Part shown: in pieces, positions 48,087 to 59,699 of the stretch | How the letters are laid out: each line of letters starts with the position of its first letter | How positions within the stretch are numbered: position 1 is the first letter of the stretch | DNA from: Epiperipatus broadwayi | Taxonomy: Eukaryota; Onychophora; Udeonychophora; Euonychophora; Peripatidae | Length of the DNA: 64,000 nucleotides | Direction of reading: 5' to 3' | NCBI GenBank assembly: GCA_028023455.1 | Contig: JAQFVV010006246.1 | Location: 3,587,501 to 3,651,500 of the forward strand | Made by a program: the position numbers and the translations under genes | Notes under the pieces: model-generated | What the model was told of the DNA's origin: nothing | The model's database searches: none | What the model saw: only the letters and a program-made list of their open reading frames with translations

Positions 48087-49180
48087 TTACACCGCTCCTT
48101 AGTTTTCAAGAATTAAAATATAGTGAACTTTGATGTGAAGGCCATTTTAATTCTTAATATTTAACTTCTTTGATGAGATAGTCATGGAGAGACAACTAGG
48201 CAACAGCTATACATATTCCATCAAATCAAACCACTTTATTCCCTATGGAAGACTTTAACACCCATCGACATTTCTACTGCTTGTTCAACTTAATAAAATA
48301 TGAAATTCTTCATTCTTTATATTTTTATTCTCAACGTAATTCCTAATAAAGTGGGAAAATTTTTTGTCCCGCAAAGATAATGAGCCCAGGATTCTTACTG
48401 ATGCTGCATTATTAATAAAACAAATTCTTAATTCTTTAAATTCTTGATGTAATCATTCATATTGAGTTTGTAATACAGTGGGAGTTTCTGTCCTGCACAT
48501 ATAATGAGCCCAGGATTCTTACTGATGCTACATTATTTAAAACTTAACACACATACTCACCTGCACATTTACATCATACGCAGAGACGGCTTAACCAAGC
48601 TCAGATGCGATCCATACGTAATCCCTACACCCCCACACACATATGCCTCCATCCAGAATCTCAACCATATATCCTTGACACTTAACTTTACTACTATTAT
48701 TTATTCTTTCATTACGTATTAATTATCCATTTAATAAGCTTGGATGTTTATTGTTCCATCCTATTTCCTTTTTTCCATTTATTTATTATTTATGGCTGCA
48801 TTTGCAGACTTACAGATCATATATTAAAATTTAAATTCTTTTGGCTATCATAATGGCAGTCTTATGAGAAGGATTTTATTCTACTAATGGTGATGTAGAC
48901 AATACATTTTAATCATCGTTTTTTTTCATGCGCAGCTGTGTTTGACAGGCTTACACTAGGAGTTTGTCATTATAGATTACAAATTAGTTTGTTTTACGTT
49001 ACTTCCTTTTATTTTCGTACTTTGCATTTAAAATTTTATTATTATTTCATCCCCTCTTCCCATTAAATTTCTTTTATTTACATTGATTTTTTTTTTTATA
49101 AGTCATTCTCCATTCTCGAAATCCAGAGCCGTTAATATTCGGTCAAGTTGACAAATCCATTGTGTTAGATTTCTTTTAAA
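48087..49180 (-). other. Internal region between gag stop and 3' LTR, no pol
   Basis: AT-rich and non-coding as far as can be seen. It includes an imperfect tandem duplication: units 48306-48413 and 48429-48536 share aatgagcccaggattctta. A weak purine run (aaactaaggagcggtg on the minus strand) abuts the LTR as a possible polypurine tract. Confidence 0.5.
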
Positions 49181-50284
49181 TTAGTTTTTATCTGGAAGTT
49201 CTTTATTACTCTGTTTGTTTGACATATATCCACTGGTGCTAAGCCATGGACTACTATCCCTATGTCTATTAAAGTCTCTGGGTCTTTTCGGATAATTTCC
49301 ATCCGAATATCTCTCCATCAGTCTGGACACTTTATTTCTATCAGAAAATCTTCTCTCCTTATTTCCTTTCCAGTAATTTCGATGAGGGTTAGATGGACCC
49401 ACATTTACAATCGGATCTTTAGGAGGGGTTTTGAATCCTCGATCTTCAGCCATGTAACTTGGCCTAGTACTGTCGAACGCATTAAGTAATTCGGTGACTT
49501 GTTCGACAGTTTTTCTTTCGGTGCCTATAATCATTTGCTCCACCTTATTATTTTCACTACTTGCTTGCATGCATTCACTTGTGTTGTTTTTCTCTTTACT
49601 GTTAGCTTTGGTCATCTGTATTATATTTTCTACCTTGTTCTCACTTTCTTCTACCTGTGACCCTATTTCCTCTATTGCTACCACTAACTGATTGACATCC
49701 AATCGTAGATCTTCTATAACTTTCTCATTTTCATCTTTAATCATTTCGATTTTCTCCCCTTGCTCTAATTTACATTTCTCTACTTCATGGCACATTGTTT
49801 CCAGTTTATCTTCTATATTGGCTATCTTTTCATTTACTTCTATTCTGACCTCTTGTGCTACATTATCCCACTCTCCCATAATTCGTTGCTCGAATTTTTT
49901 GAGTATCTCAGCCTGGCTATTCAACCTTTTATTTGTGATCACCATTTGGCACAAGGCTTGTTTAAAATCTTCATTTAATTCTTTCATTTTTTGATTGACA
50001 GTCTCAGTTATTTGTTCACGTAACTCTTCCAGCATTTTCTTGTTCGCTTCATCCCTTTGCTTGTCTCTCTCAATTTCTCTAGCAAATTGTTGCTGATTTT
50101 CTATTATATCCTTCAACATATTCATCACATCATGATATTCTACATTATATCCTTTTTTGTATTCGTTACTATCTTCTACTTCCCTATCATTACTCAAATC
50201 TTCGGTTTGTTCAGTCTTTTTACTACTAATACTCCCCTCTCCGTCACTTTGGACATCCATCTTTGTTTTTGCTCTCGTGTGCAT
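49181..50284 (-). CDS. Coiled-coil Gag-like protein of the LTR element
   Basis: A 367-residue intact minus-strand ORF starting at ATG 50284 and ending at 49181. Residues ~1-50 are acidic/polar (MHTRAKTKMDVQSDGEGS). Residues ~55-240 are Glu/Lys/Gln-rich with heptad-like spacing (for example ELREQITETVNQKMKELN), predicting long coiled coils. Residues ~290-367 are Arg/Asn/Ser-rich and basic (RNYWKGNKERRFSDRN, KRPRDFNRHRD), like a nucleic-acid-binding tail without zinc knuckles. No capsid fold or CCHC box is recognisable. Position between primer-binding site and 3' LTR, and the coil-plus-basic-tail plan, suggest a Gag-type structural protein. It has no visible lesion, unusual among the elements here. 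Overlapping + strand frames at 49262-50311 are shadows. Confidence 0.75.
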   Translation of the reverse strand: MHTRAKTKMDVQSDGEGSISSKKTEQTEDLSNDREVEDSNEYKKGYNVEYHDVMNMLKDIIENQQQFAREIERDKQRDEANKKMLEELREQITETVNQKMKELNEDFKQALCQMVITNKRLNSQAEILKKFEQRIMGEWDNVAQEVRIEVNEKIANIEDKLETMCHEVEKCKLEQGEKIEMIKDENEKVIEDLRLDVNQLVVAIEEIGSQVEESENKVENIIQMTKANSKEKNNTSECMQASSENNKVEQMIIGTERKTVEQVTELLNAFDSTRPSYMAEDRGFKTPPKDPIVNVGPSNPHRNYWKGNKERRFSDRNKVSRLMERYSDGNYPKRPRDFNRHRDSSPWLSTSGYMSNKQSNKELPDKN

Positions 50285-51307
50285 GAATCTACTTTTATGT
50301 TTATGAAGTAAACCTTATTATATATTTCCACTATAATGATTCTCTTTCGTCCTTTACCCTTTTATTTCTATTTGCTAATTTAATTCTTTTCTTTTATGAT
50401 TGGCATTTGGTACGACAGCTAATCCCAACCACACCTGCTCAGATTCTTTGCCTACCTGCCTTAGATTCATTTCCTCTCCCTGATATCTCTAGTTTCCCGA
50501 CTATTACCCTCTACTCTACTACGTATATATTTTTCGATAAATTTATTCTATTACAACGCCTTACAATAACGCACATATATAGCTTCTTTGGTTTGACTAA
50601 TATATTCTATTTCACTATATTTAGGATTTATCGATAATTTCTATCCCACTATGACTGTTTGAAATAAGACACATATATAATTTATTTTGATTTCACTGAT
50701 ATACTTTATCTCACTATATGTATGACTTATCGATAAAAAATTACAAAATCTATTCCCAATTTATATTAGATTTCAATATATTTCTCTTTATTTGATCACA
50801 ATTACGTAAAGATAATATATATATTCGGTCGTTATATAAGACACGTATATAATTTATTTTGATTTCACTGATACACTTTATCTCACTATATTTATGATTT
50901 ATCAATAAAAGTTTTTTTTCAAAATCTATTCCCAATTTATATTAGATTTCAATACATTTTTTTTTTCGCAATTACGTAGAGATAACATATATATTCGGTC
51001 GTTCTAAGTATGCAGATATCTAAATACTTTTTTTCTCTTTCTTTTACCTTAACAGTAAATATAACCAACAAATTTTCACACAGTTAATTTATCCCCCTTC
51101 CCTTCTCTTTTCTTCTACACGTGTGACTCTGAAACATAGATAACTAACTATAAAGCAAAGAAAAACTCTCCCTCCCATCCTCGCTTCTCACCAAACTAAT
51201 TTATTGGAATTAATTTGTATATGAATAACTTTTTTTTCAGCCAAAATTCTACCTGACACGTGACTAATAATTGTACAGCAAATTGAACCCGAACTTGGCC
51301 CCCAAAA
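50285..51307 (-). promoter_or_regulatory. Leader of the LTR element with TATA-rich tandem repeats
   Basis: Between primer-binding site and gag lies an array of about 172 bp units: aagaca(c/t)(a/g)tatataatttatt starts at 50666 and 50838, each ending attcggtcgtt. A degenerate unit precedes at about 50560 and a stub follows at 51006. The rest is AT-rich and holds no ORF. Confidence 0.65.
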
Positions 51308-53082
51308 TGTAACAGAATTACCTTTTCGACCATTTATAAATGTTTTAATTTACACTTTTACAATCAACACGACTGTCACGTCAAGCAAGACGTGAATATA
51401 GACTAATTATTTAAGTCTATATTCCTGATCGAATACTGAGATTACCAATGGAATATTCCAGTATTATCTTTCCCAATCAGATGCTTCTTGGCTGCTGGAT
51501 ACTACATTCATAAGAATGATTCAAAGAAACAATCCAGCGCTTGAAATATTTATAAAATTTTCGAGATTTAATATTACTGTACTAGATTGACACGTGTGCC
51601 TTTTACTAGAATCAATGTCTACTGAATATTTAATAAACCCTATGGGTATATCATTCTAATTAGTATGGTGGAGAAGGAAAGATGAGACATAAGAGCTATT
51701 CATAAATAAATACTGTTTAATACAATACATTCAATACACATTAAAATATAATATTTAAACATAAAACAAGAAATCATTAAAATAACACAGATTATATTTA
51801 ATTTAACCCTTCACCCTGAATGATAATTGTTCTTAATTTATATGTAGGTATTCTAGAGTAGAGTCCTTTTCTCCACGTATTATTTGTTATATAAAATCTA
51901 CTGATTATTTGATTCACTCTGATTTACATTTTTTCAATTGCATTATAATTTCTGTGGCCATTTTAAAAAAGTGTGTACATGCGTGATATATTTAAAGTTT
52001 AATTACCTAGGTTTTCTGGACTTGGACAACTAAATGTTTAACCATCATGTGGATTACTCCACTTCTTTTGGAGAGATGGTAGTTCTTGGGATCCGGCTCA
52101 GACTCCTTCATATAGCTTACTTTTATCATATTATTTGTGGCTTCAATGACAGGGGAGGTGAACCATCAGGCAGGCGCTATCACTACTGTTACTTCATGGG
52201 CGAGATGACATTACACCCAAGGCAGGCATGGATCAACTGGCACCCGTTTGAGGCCCTTACCCCTGCATTCTCGACGCTTCAAGTTTTTGGTACATTTTGT
52301 TCATATATAAAGAACACAGCTCTTGAACTAATCTGTCTTTCAGCTCAGCAGACTCAAGAAGCTCTCTAAAACATGGTTCCTTTCCTTCACAACTTCTTAC
52401 TTAATTGTCCCAGAATCCTTTTCTTATTTTCTTTGATTGTTTCTTGGAATGTCATTAATTACATTTCACACCTTTATTTTACTTTCATAAAATACATAAA
52501 TTTTCTTGTTTTTTATTTACTTCCATAATATTGGTTTTTTTTTTATTCCTCTTTAGTAAAATAATTTTCTTATTTACACACTTTTTTTTCCTTCACATAG
52601 CCATACATATATTTCATGTGTTCACATGTGTAGTTTGAAGAGATGATCTTTATCTTTTTTGTAAATCTATTTATTTTATTTATAACTGCAACTGAATTTT
52701 ATGATTGCTAATTCTACAATCATTAACCCCTTTTTTATTTACTTTTCCCTTTAAGACTTGATCATCAACTTCGATGATCCTATTTTAATATTCCCTTAAC
52801 TTTACTATTCTTAACATTTTAAAAAAGTTGACTTTGAAAGGTGAAAGATAAGAATCTTGGTTGCTTATCTTCCTTCACTTTCTTTAATTACTATAATTGA
52901 TTCTGCTTTTAATTGCATTCCTCAACTACCATTTTGATTTTTTAATTAACATTAACTTAAAATAAATTTCCTTTCTTTCTTACGTTTATTATGTAATTTT
53001 TATAAATTAATTTACATATAAAACTCTCATTTAATATTATGCAATATATATATATGAAATGTACACATGTGTGATCATCACA
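51308..53082 (-). repeat. 5' LTR (about 1775 bp)
   Basis: Aligns end to end with 46275-48086. Differences cluster in the first ~110 bp and around the 111-codon frame, with small indels elsewhere. Confidence 0.92.
52034..52369 (+). other. Conserved-length antisense ORF inside the LTR (copy 2)
   Basis: Partner of the frame at 47000-47335, 111 codons, same start and stop context. No domain recognised. Confidence 0.25.
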
Positions 53083-53086
53083 CTAT

Positions 53087-55129
53087 GTATTAGAAACCAT
53101 TATTAGGCAATGCGCATTTTACGACGTATAAAGTAATATTTCATGTTTCATTCATAGAATTTAAAATGCATTTAATAAAGTGGAAACACAAATTTATCCA
53201 TTTTATAATTTATTTCTCTTATTGGTTTTAGGAAACATGTAAATATCAATAGTCCACTCATTTGCACATTTAATCTTTATTTCCTTCAATAGGTAAAAGT
53301 AGAAATAATTATCCACTGTTCCAATAAATTTGACGATAAATTATATAATTATTGTGTATATTTTTGAATTTTCTTTTATACTTAGCATGAAACTTATTTA
53401 ATAGAGTTCTGGAAATGTTCAATAAAAGTTCACACCTTTTCCACATATAAACGATGCATGTTGCAATTATTCCATTCATAATATGATTAAAACTTAAGAA
53501 ATTAAATTTTAGAAAATAAACAAACATTCTTCTATTCTTTCCTGTTAAGTTTAAATGTAAATAAAATAATTTTATAATCCTTCACGCATTCCCATTTTTT
53601 TAAATAATAACAATTTATCTTGAATAATATAATATAACACTTACATGTATTTTAGCATAACGGTAGGAAAATTTAAACAATCAGCTGAGAGCACAAATTG
53701 ACGTATCTCTTAGTGGTTTTAAGTACACATTTTCGTAAACAAATACTATATTTTAAATTTTCAACTCGAACTTTGGAAGAGGAAAAATAATTGTACTATT
53801 AAACTCTGTTAAATAAAACTTAATTGTAGTTGTCCTTAGTTGGTTATAATTGCCCTCTAAAAGTAATTATGATTGCCCTTTTATAGATTTTTTTAATAAT
53901 AATTACATCACATTTCTCTCTTCCAATAGTTTACGATATTTTACATCACCAGAAAAAGATTGTCAGTCTGCCCCACCCCTTGCAACTTACTTAATTTATG
54001 CAAGAAACTTGTGAAAGTAAAAAAAAAAATAGAGAAATAAAAAAATCATTTTGTCTTTTAAATAAATAAAAAAAAAATATTGAACTAATAATTAAATATT
54101 TTTAAAGCAATAGAATAAAACTGATGACAGTTGTTTTAATAAATAAAATATTTTACAGTATTTGTCATTAAATAATCCACCAGCCCATAATCCATTGATT
54201 TATTTAAAATGTAATTAAACTAAATACTATTATTTATAAAATTAAATATTTGAATGTGATGTGGGATATTTAATGATTTAATGAAACATATGAATGAAAA
54301 ATGAAGTTGGATAATGCATGAATATTCAGTAGTAATATGCTATAGGTATTACACTGCTATGACTGAAATGACAATGTGAATGATGATGAGTGAAACATAT
54401 TTTACTATTCATACTATAAATTAAAATGTATAAAACAAATGAACTAGAAAATCATTCTAACAAATCTGAATACTGCTTTATGAACAAATAAAACAAGTAA
54501 GCATCAACTTAAACTGTACTGATTATGCATATAACAAACTACCCCCCTCTATTCTATCATTGATTATACACTAAAATATGATACTAAACATTTAAGAAAT
54601 TTTTTAATTACACCTACACTTATTTTTAATTACAGTTTTAAGTCAAAATAAAAAATTTCACATTATTTCACTTTTTTAAAGAGGATAATATCAGATGTTA
54701 CTGATATACTACCACACAACTATAATGAATATTTCTGGTGCCAAGCCAGAAGGTCACAATATATATATATTGTAACGTTTATTTATATTCATTGCAAATA
54801 TATTGGCATTTGGTAAAAGCTAAAAAATAAAAGTAAATTTAGATTTTTTTTTTTTGACTAATTTTTTTTAAAAAAATAACGTACAGTGAAAGTTAAATTA
54901 TTTTTTCGTATTTTCTTAATGTAATTAGAAATAAAAGTAGAATTGGAGAGAACAAAAGACATAAATTACCAATCTAGATAAGAGAAAGTAAGAATACTTC
55001 AACTAATTAAAGATGGCAGAATTTTGCTGAAAAAAATAAAGACTTTGTTACATAAATTTTATAAAGAATATATAAGATTATCAATGTATATTTTGACAAA
55101 CAAAAGATATGCGCAGAAGTCGGAAAACT
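53087..55129. other. AT-rich sequence, nothing recognised
   Basis: No gene. A short palindromic cacaatatatatatattgtaac lies near 54754-54775; its last part, tgtaacg, could be an LTR start but has no partner. Confidence 0.4.
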
Positions 55130-55437
55130 GGCCCTCTAGTATAAAAGGCAGAGGTCAGTTTGAAGAACATCTTGTTCGTTGGTTTCTCTAATTGGTCTTG
55201 GATAACAATAATATATCCAAGATCACTCTATGCTGAAGTAATTCAGCATGGCGGAGTGAACCGGAGCTTCTGAAGACATCGTGCCTGAAGATGTATACCA
55301 GAAAAGCTTTCGTGACCGGCTAGGAGAATGGACCGCAAGATCAACTAATAATCAAAGGCCGTGAGCTCATTTTAACCCCGAAAAACTATGCATAGTTATC
55401 TACAACCATCATGAACTCACTAAAACTTACCGGTAAG
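55130..55437 (+). promoter_or_regulatory. TATA-containing patch with possible first exon or LTR U3-R-U5 fragment
   Basis: A 300 bp island of distinctly more balanced base composition. It contains a clear TATA box (tataaaaggcagagg at 55140), several short upstream ATGs with immediate stops (for example atggcggagtga at 55248), and ends in aaacttaccggtaagtta, a strong splice donor consensus at about 55432. The short reading MNSLKLT from ATG 55411 would run into the donor. It could be the 5' exon of a host gene or the promoter part of a retroelement LTR; no repeat partner is visible. Confidence 0.4.
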
Positions 55438-56799
55438 TTATGCTTCATTATCCTGATTGTGACAAAGTTAATCATTTTAAAAATTACTCGTAAAAAATAA
55501 GCTTATAATAGGATCCCGATAGAGACTTTAATTTAATTGATCAAAAGACTCTTATTTAACCAAGAACTTTGTAATTAATTATTCAGCAGTTATTTTTTTT
55601 ATTATTAATGTTTCATGCCAGAATTGTGTTCTCTCCAATTTATTTGATAAATAATTTATATCAAACATTTTTTTAATCTATTAGAATAAAAATATTTCTA
55701 ATACCAATTTTCATTTGTGCGTTATTAATAATAGTTATTATTTTTTTATTATTAAATTTATTATTAGTTTAATAAGATTTAAAAGATAATTTACCTTTGC
55801 CAATATGTTTGAATAAGCCCAGGAATAATAATCTTAAAAAAATAATTCTTGTTACGGTATGATGTAATTCCGATTAGTTTAAAAATATATTTTCTTTTTA
55901 ATTTTCGAGATGCTATGTGACGGTTCAGTGGGTTCTTGCAGAACTCTGGTGCCTTTCAAATAAATTAAAAGCTGATGTCGTCGATAGCATAATTCTCAAC
56001 AATTACAAGGCTGAGTTGATCAGGAAATATAGCTATGTTTTTAATAGAAATCGAAATACAACTTTCTTCTTTTTAACATAGCTTGATCAACTCGCATGCA
56101 ATTTATATTAGCGTGTAGAGGCCTAACAAAATGGAAAACATTATAATATATATATATGAACAAGTGAAAGATTTGAATTATGTGTATGTACATACATTTC
56201 AATAGAAATTTTGTAATTAATATAATTAATAATAATCTGCCTGCAAGTATAATCATATGTTGGTGGCCTAATACAAATAAAAGAGATGAACTTTGAGTTA
56301 TATATATGATTAATGAAATATTTAAATGTATCTTTTTGAATGTTATTAATTATGCAATAGAATAAATTGGAATAAATTTATAATGGCTTCATATATATAT
56401 AGCACACCACAGCAAAATTGTGGTTCAAGAACTTGTAATAATCATTTGCACTCCCATTTTTTCTGTCACATTCTAAGTAAGTACAGAGGAAAAGAATACA
56501 ATTATAATGATTCCATAAATAATTAAGAATACTGATAATAAATAAAGTGCAAAAACAATGACTGGTTACTTATCTAATAATAACCACAAATGTATATATT
56601 AAATAAAAGGAAATAAGAAAAAATATCAATATTATCATATGTTTAATATATTTGTATCTGCTCCAAATGCTAATCTTAAAAAAGTAAGTGGTATATTTAA
56701 TTTATTTGTAATGATTGCAGTAACATTCTGACATACACATATCCAAATTATTATATATTTGTAATTATTAATTTAAAAAATAATTATCTTAAAATAAAC
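55438..56799. other. AT-rich sequence, nothing recognised
   Basis: No ORF with a domain. The minus frame at 56041-56256 is hydrophobic, as AT-rich random frames often are. Confidence 0.4.
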
Positions 56800-56984
56800 A
56801 GAGATATAAATTATTGTTTTTCTGAATATTTGTGATGATGGTGTTCTAGTTATATTTTTCTATTGGACTATTTCCATTATCTAATATATATATTGAATGT
56901 CTTTAAAAAAATTTAACTTTATTTAAATATTCAAAATACATTCAACTGTTAGATACCCTATGAGGAATTCTAAAATCTACAAAG

Positions 56985-57400
56985 CCTTAACTTGAAATGA
57001 TGAAAAGAAAAACTGCATCTATGAAATACCATGTAAATGTTGAAGAACATATATTGGTGAGACCAGTTGTCTCATTGAAAAATGCTTGCAAAAACACAAA
57101 GAGAGAAAACAGATGGGTCTAAGGTAGCAGAACATGTATGTGCTAATGAACATATGTTCAATTGGTAAAATACAAAAATATTGGAGAGAAGAAAAGGTAC
57201 AAAGAAGAAAATTTAAAGAAGCTGCTCATATGACAATGGCAAAAAATCCCATAAGCCAACTCAATGTGACTATACATAATGTATGGAAACCACTAATCAA
57301 CTTTGCTCTTAGGAAAAGTGGAGAAATCAGGATAAACTTCATAGATATGTATATGAAATTACTACAGATTGTTGCCTTTGGCAGGATGGCTGTTAGTTAG
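56985..57400 (+). pseudogene. GIY-YIG endonuclease remnant of Penelope-like element
   Basis: Reading across shifts: CIYEIPCKC (GIY strand, with Gly lost), one stop, RTYIGET (YIG strand intact), then LIEKCLQKHKER, then VAEHVCANEHMFNW in another frame, then KFKEAAHMTMAKNPI with the conserved Glu, ending VWKPLI. The order and the terminal W-P-L phrase fit Penelope C-termini that carry a simple nuclease without the Cys insertion seen in the other element. Confidence 0.75.
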
Positions 57401-57460
57401 AGTGTTACCTTAAAATTCAAAACTCATGAATCTAAGGACCCAGATTCGAATCCCAAGCTA
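57380..57460 (+). repeat. tRNA-like segment inside the Penelope 3' region
   Basis: Contains tggctgttagttagagtg (A-box-like) and cagattcgaatccc (close to a consensus B box) about 50 bp apart. It could be a SINE head or a tRNA fragment fused to the element's 3' part. Confidence 0.5.
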
Positions 57461-57668
57461 GTACTGTCACTGGTCAGGCCAGCAACACCTGAAGAAGAGG
57501 GGAGACTAATACCTCTCAAAACATTGTGCATATACTAACCTGTTTGATGTGCTATTACTAACAGTTGAATGTATTTGGAATATTTAAATAAAGTTAAATT
57601 TTTCTAAAGACATTCAATACATATATTAGATGATGGAAATAGTCCAATATAAAAATATAAATTATTGT

Positions 57669-58029
57669 GAATAGTTTTAATTGTTCAAAATACAAAGTCT
57701 AAAAAACATTTTTATACCTGCAAGCTATTACACTTTAATTTTTTTTTAATCTTTTTTTTTTGTTATGATGTCTACACATAGCAAAGACTATGAATATTTA
57801 GTTCATTAATATTGTAAATCATTATCTTATAATTTTTTAAATAGCTTTGAGACTATTTATTGTTGAATTTTTGTAGAAATCTTAATAGAATTTCTGTATA
57901 TAAAATTATTATTACAGTGATCAATATAAATCTAACTTTGTAAGTAAATTTCAATTTTTAAGCTGGTTACTATAATATAAACACACACTATTGTCTAATT
58001 GCTGTTAGAAAAAATTGAGAGAAAGGCAA
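57669..58029. other. AT-rich sequence, nothing recognised
   Basis: Spacer between the Penelope relic and the Gypsy relic. Confidence 0.4.
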
Positions 58030-59550
58030 ATTGGAATTGATTCAAAAGATGGCTTTCTCTAGCCACTCAGTCTGTTGCTGCTCTCTGTATAGATTTCTTT
58101 TATCTAATGAACTAGTCTGGTTTTTGCTTGATCTATGAAACTTCTTGAAGTCTCACTGTCATTATAAGTAATTTCTATTGTCACTGTTCATTTGATTCAT
58201 CATTTTCATTTTTATAGACCCAGCATATTTTGAAATTTTATTCAAGAATTTTTTTTCTGATGAGCAGTGAGACCAATTTTTTGATAATGTCTTAATTCTT
58301 GTGCTTTGTTTTTTAATTGTCTTGTTTTCTTTTGCCTTTAACACATACTATATTGTTCATGGTTTGAACACAGTAAGTTGCACATCCCTCTGTAAGTCTT
58401 TGTCCACTGGCCAGTTTTTTAATTGAACTAGTCCTGGTTTAAATAGCCAGGGGAACTTATTTCTAACTTCTGCTTTCAATTGAACTTTTTAAATTATTTT
58501 TCAACATTTGTCTAATGATTGAAACTTTGACCTAACAATGGGCTTATGTTCCTTTTACTTTAAGTCTAATATAAACTTTTACTGGCTCATATACTTTTTC
58601 ACATATGTGTATTTTATTTTCATTGACATCTGTGGATAATATATCTGCATTTTTAATTTTAGTATTAATTTTATTCCCCTCTCTTAGGCATAGTGTAGAT
58701 AGTCCTGCACCATTGTCAGTTACATATTAATTTCTTTTAATCACAAATGGTCACATCAGTGTAATCCAGCCATCATCTGTATTTTTTATTGTTTATCATC
58801 TATTTTTTCTAACTCCATTTATCCCTAATTTAAAGTCTGAGTGTGATTTAACTTTTGAATTATTATCTTTTTTTACAGATATATTGCATGTGTCATTTTT
58901 TAATTTTAAACCTGTATAATATTTTTATGTTTCTTTTTGCACCATAGCAATAACATGTCAAGTTATCCTTAAAAATTTTATAGCTGCATTAACTATTTGA
59001 GCTTTAGTCATAGGCATCAGGTTTTGAATTCACTAGTAATTTGAAATTCTAATGCATTATCTAATACCATTTCATGTTGGGCACTTTGTATATGTGAAAT
59101 CAACTTTGCTTAATATTTTTTCTGAGATTGTGATCTGATATCCCATATAACTATTGATCCAACAACTTATCCAAGCCAGCTGTAAATTTACATTGCTTAA
59201 CCAGGGTTCATAATGCCAAGTCATAATCATGATAATACTCATGAAGTACTCATTCTAAAGCTTAAGTGGGCTACACATTTCAATATGTTAGTTGAAAATA
59301 TACTTCAATTAGCCCTTTGTAAGGTGTATTCTCATGGATATTTGGATTATACAGTTATTTTGATAGCTGCAGTATATCACTATTGGCAAAAAAACAATAG
59401 GATAGAAACTGACTTTATCATCTTCAACTTTGTTAGTTCACATAAAATGCTCAATGTATATATTCTATGTTGTTGGGTTATTTATATCAAATTCCCTAAT
59501 ACCTGCTTACAGATTTCTTTTAATTCACACACAAGTTAATATTAATATCT
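58030..59550 (-). pseudogene. Ty3/Gypsy gag-protease-RT relic
   Basis: Reading on the minus strand from right to left. Near 58960-58890, LTCYCYGAKRNIKILYRFK is a ruined zinc knuckle. Near 58725-58690, a DNGAGLSTL-type phrase marks the protease active site. Near 58480-58340, KFPWLFKPGLVQLKNWPV then DVQLTVFKP matches the FPKLFDGEPGRIKTK...ICRPRKI segment at the RT entrance of the intact element. The frame 58344-58162 follows and decays. Gag upstream (to ~59550) is hardly readable. No LTRs are assigned. The + strand frame at 59213-59539 is a shadow. Confidence 0.62.
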
Positions 59551-59699
59551 GACTTCCATCATTTTGCTGTTGCTTTTTTTTTTTGACATTCTGATGTCAT
59601 TATTTCCATGAAAATAAAGTCCTCTGTCATTTATTCTGAAAATAGATTCCACTTTCAGCTGTACCACTCACTGTATATTCAGTGGTACTTTTAAGTACA

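Larger units (their letters stand above)
46271..53086 (-). mobile_element. Gag-only LTR retrotransposon with ~1.8 kb LTRs
   Basis: Two long direct repeats (46275-48086 and 51308-53082) are bordered by ctat at 46271-46274 and 53083-53086, a 4 bp target duplication. LTR ends on the minus strand are TGTGATGA...GTTACA. The only long ORF (50284-49181) is on the minus strand, so the right LTR is 5'. Next to it on that strand lies TTTTGGGGGCCAAGTTCGGG, a plausible primer-binding site. The internal region is only 3.2 kb and contains no protease, RT, RNase H or integrase, so it must be mobilised by enzymes made elsewhere. A 4 bp duplication fits Ty3/Gypsy, but the family is not proven. LTR divergence is a few percent by eye. 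Confidence 0.9.
56802..57668 (+). mobile_element. Second Penelope-like element, truncated to its nuclease end
   Basis: 101 bp inverted repeats at 56851-56951 and 57559-57659 (taacagttgaatgtattt... and complement) enclose a GIY-YIG nuclease remnant. atataaattattgt at about 56802-56815 and 57655-57668 may be the target duplication, overlapping the repeat end on the right. Its sequence differs from the element at 26-29 kb, so it is a different Penelope family. The RT is missing. Confidence 0.75.

Noticed and set aside
49262-50311. Several + strand frames of 63-100 codons
   Set aside because: Antisense of the coiled-coil Gag ORF; low-complexity Ser/Phe/Leu composition.
59213-59539. 108-codon + strand frame
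   Set aside because: No domain; it lies over a minus-strand Gypsy relic.
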